A DNA stretch of 64,000 bases from assembly GCF_022601975.1 (NCBI RefSeq), contig NZ_JAKVIR010000012.1, positions 1 to 64,000 on the forward strand, given 5' to 3'. A program made the position numbers and the translations under genes. Shown here one piece after another: positions 62,799 to 64,000 of the stretch. Under the pieces are notes generated by a model. The model had not been told where the DNA came from. It saw only the letters and a list, made by a program, of their open reading frames with translations, and searched no databases. This DNA is from Pontibacter sp. E15-1. GTDB taxonomy: Bacteria; Bacteroidota; Bacteroidia; Cytophagales; Hymenobacteraceae. Every line of letters starts with the position of its first letter. The first letter of the stretch is position 1.

Positions 62799-64000
62799 AT
62801 GGATATTGAATTCAACAAAAACGAAGATGGCCTGAAGCAGCTGACCTTCCGGCTGCAGGAAAAACTGAAAAAGGTACACCAGGGAGGAGGGGAGAAACGC
62901 ATCCAGAAGGAGCACGCCAAAGGCAAGATGACGGCCCGCGAGCGCATCGCCTACCTGCTCGACGAGAACAGCGCGTTCCTGGAGGTCGGTGCTTTTGCCG
63001 GCGAGGGCATGTATGAAGAGGTGGGCGGTTGCCCGAGCGGCGGCGTGGTGACCGGTATCGGCTACATCAAAGGTCGCCAGTGTGTGGTGGTAGCCAACGA
63101 TGCCACCGTGAAAGCAGGCGCCTGGTTCCCGATCACGGCCAAGAAGAACCTCCGGGCACAGGAAATCTCCATCGAGAACAAACTGCCGATTGTATACCTC
63201 GTGGACAGTGCCGGGGTGTTCCTGCCGATGCAAAACGAGATTTTCCCGGACAAAGAGCATTTTGGGCGCATGTTCCGGAACAATGCCGTCATGAGCTCGA
63301 TGGGCATCGTCCAGATTGCCGCCATTATGGGCAGCTGCGTGGCCGGCGGGGCCTACCTGCCGATCATGAGCGACGAGGCGCTGATCGTGGAAGGCACCGG
63401 TTCCGTGTTTTTGGCGGGCTCATACCTCGTTAAATCCGCCATCGGCGAAACCATCGACAACGAGACGCTGGGCGGGGCCACCACACACTCCGAGATTTCC
63501 GGCGTGACCGACTACAAGTGCAAAGACGACCAGGAGGCGCTGGACCATATCCGCAACATCTTCGACAAGATGGGCGACAACCCGAGGGCCGGTTTTAACC
63601 GCGCCGCACCAGTTGCCCCTAAACTGGACGAGCAGGAGCTGTATGGCCAACTGCCCTCCGACCGCGTGAAGCCCTACGATATGATGGACATCATCCTGCG
63701 GCTGGTGGATAACTCGGAGTTTGAGCCTTACAAAGAGGGGTATGGCCAGACACTGATCTGCGGCCTTGCCCGCATCGACGGATGGTCGGTGGGCATCGTG
63801 GCCAACCAGCGCAAGATCGTGAAGAGCAAAAAAGGCGAGATGCAGATGGGCGGCGTGATTTACTCCGACTCTGCCGACAAGGCCGCCCGCTTTATCATGA
63901 ACTGCAACCAGAAGAAGATTCCGCTGGTTTTTCTCCAGGACGTGTCCGGCTTTATGGTGGGCAGTAAGTCGGAGCACGGCGGCATTATAAAAGACGGCGC
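62799..64000 (+). CDS. Acyl-CoA carboxylase carboxyltransferase (beta) subunit, 3' end cut
   Basis: The first 400 residues of a biotin-dependent carboxyltransferase; the frame is still open at the window edge. Typical signatures are KMTARERIAYLLDENSAFLEVGAFAGEGMYEEVGG, CVVVANDATVKAGAWFPITAKKNLRAQEISIENKLPIVYLVDSAGVFLP, GIVQIAAIMGSCVAGGAYLPIMSDE and LVKSAIGETIDNETLGGATTHSEISGV. The wording resembles methylcrotonyl- or propionyl-CoA carboxylase beta chains; the substrate cannot be fixed. About 130-140 residues are missing. Confidence 0.93.
   Translation, partial: MDIEFNKNEDGLKQLTFRLQEKLKKVHQGGGEKRIQKEHAKGKMTARERIAYLLDENSAFLEVGAFAGEGMYEEVGGCPSGGVVTGIGYIKGRQCVVVANDATVKAGAWFPITAKKNLRAQEISIENKLPIVYLVDSAGVFLPMQNEIFPDKEHFGRMFRNNAVMSSMGIVQIAAIMGSCVAGGAYLPIMSDEALIVEGTGSVFLAGSYLVKSAIGETIDNETLGGATTHSEISGVTDYKCKDDQEALDHIRNIFDKMGDNPRAGFNRAAPVAPKLDEQELYGQLPSDRVKPYDMMDIILRLVDNSEFEPYKEGYGQTLICGLARIDGWSVGIVANQRKIVKSKKGEMQMGGVIYSDSADKAARFIMNCNQKKIPLVFLQDVSGFMVGSKSEHGGIIKDG

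Overview
The window comes from a Bacteroidota chromosome, most likely a Hymenobacteraceae-type member such as Pontibacter. That placement is inference, based on a moderately high GC content, Bacteroidota-style TAnnTTTG promoter elements, a Rho factor with a long disordered insert, lipoproteins with short lipoboxes, and typical gene sets such as rpsP-rimM-trmD-rplS and a thiS-C-D-E-G-H-F cluster. About 56 protein genes cover almost the whole window. I saw no rRNA, tRNA or CRISPR array.

Layout. 1-4446: a (TATGG)15 array at the very edge, small stress-type or unknown genes, a DUF421 membrane protein, thioredoxin, a surface lipoprotein, and a REP-associated tyrosine transposase (RayT) beside four REP-like hairpins. 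4447-17315: DnaE, an MFS exporter, a LysM lytic transglycosylase, an O-methyltransferase, an M16 protease, an outer-membrane lipoprotein and a GT9 glycosyltransferase. 17529-25316: the thiamine block. A promoter-like site and a TPP riboswitch on the minus strand lead into a 36-residue leader ORF, then thiS, thiC, thiD, thiE, thiG, thiH and a ThiF-rhodanese fusion; a TenI-like paralogue converges on it. Pairs of inverted palindromes sit inside this operon. 25482-33190: Xaa-Pro aminopeptidase, an OmpA/TSP3 porin, pyrR-pyrB, secreted unknowns and an EVE protein. 33370-41446: a PolX-like protein, a second GT9 enzyme, an AT-rich HTH-HEPN gene that looks acquired, serS and rho. 41654-42574: an IS5-family element whose transposase needs a -1 frameshift. 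42712-45644: an uncharacterised cluster (membrane protein, UbiA-like prenyltransferase, methyltransferase, unknown). 45833-64000: PBP1A, an epimerase, a PTPS/folE pair, a degenerate exported pyrophosphatase-like lipoprotein, rplS-trmD-rimM-rpsP, a desaturase, a pseudouridine synthase, panB, an LptD-like protein, a cell-wall amidase, an MCE protein, and an acyl-CoA carboxylase beta subunit cut by the window end.

Most genes are core metabolism and envelope biogenesis. The more unusual material is (i) the many families of short palindromes, usually as inverted pairs in spacers, with a RayT gene that could be connected to at least one family; (ii) the pentamer GGTAT, clearly over-represented in both strands and also forming the tandem array at the left edge; (iii) several enzymes whose folds are kept while catalytic residues are lost (PolX polymerase site, lipoprotein pyrophosphatase, ThiF zinc site); (iv) the HTH-HEPN island; and (v) the small ORF between the TPP riboswitch and thiS. 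All identifications were made by reading the sequence; no database search was run.
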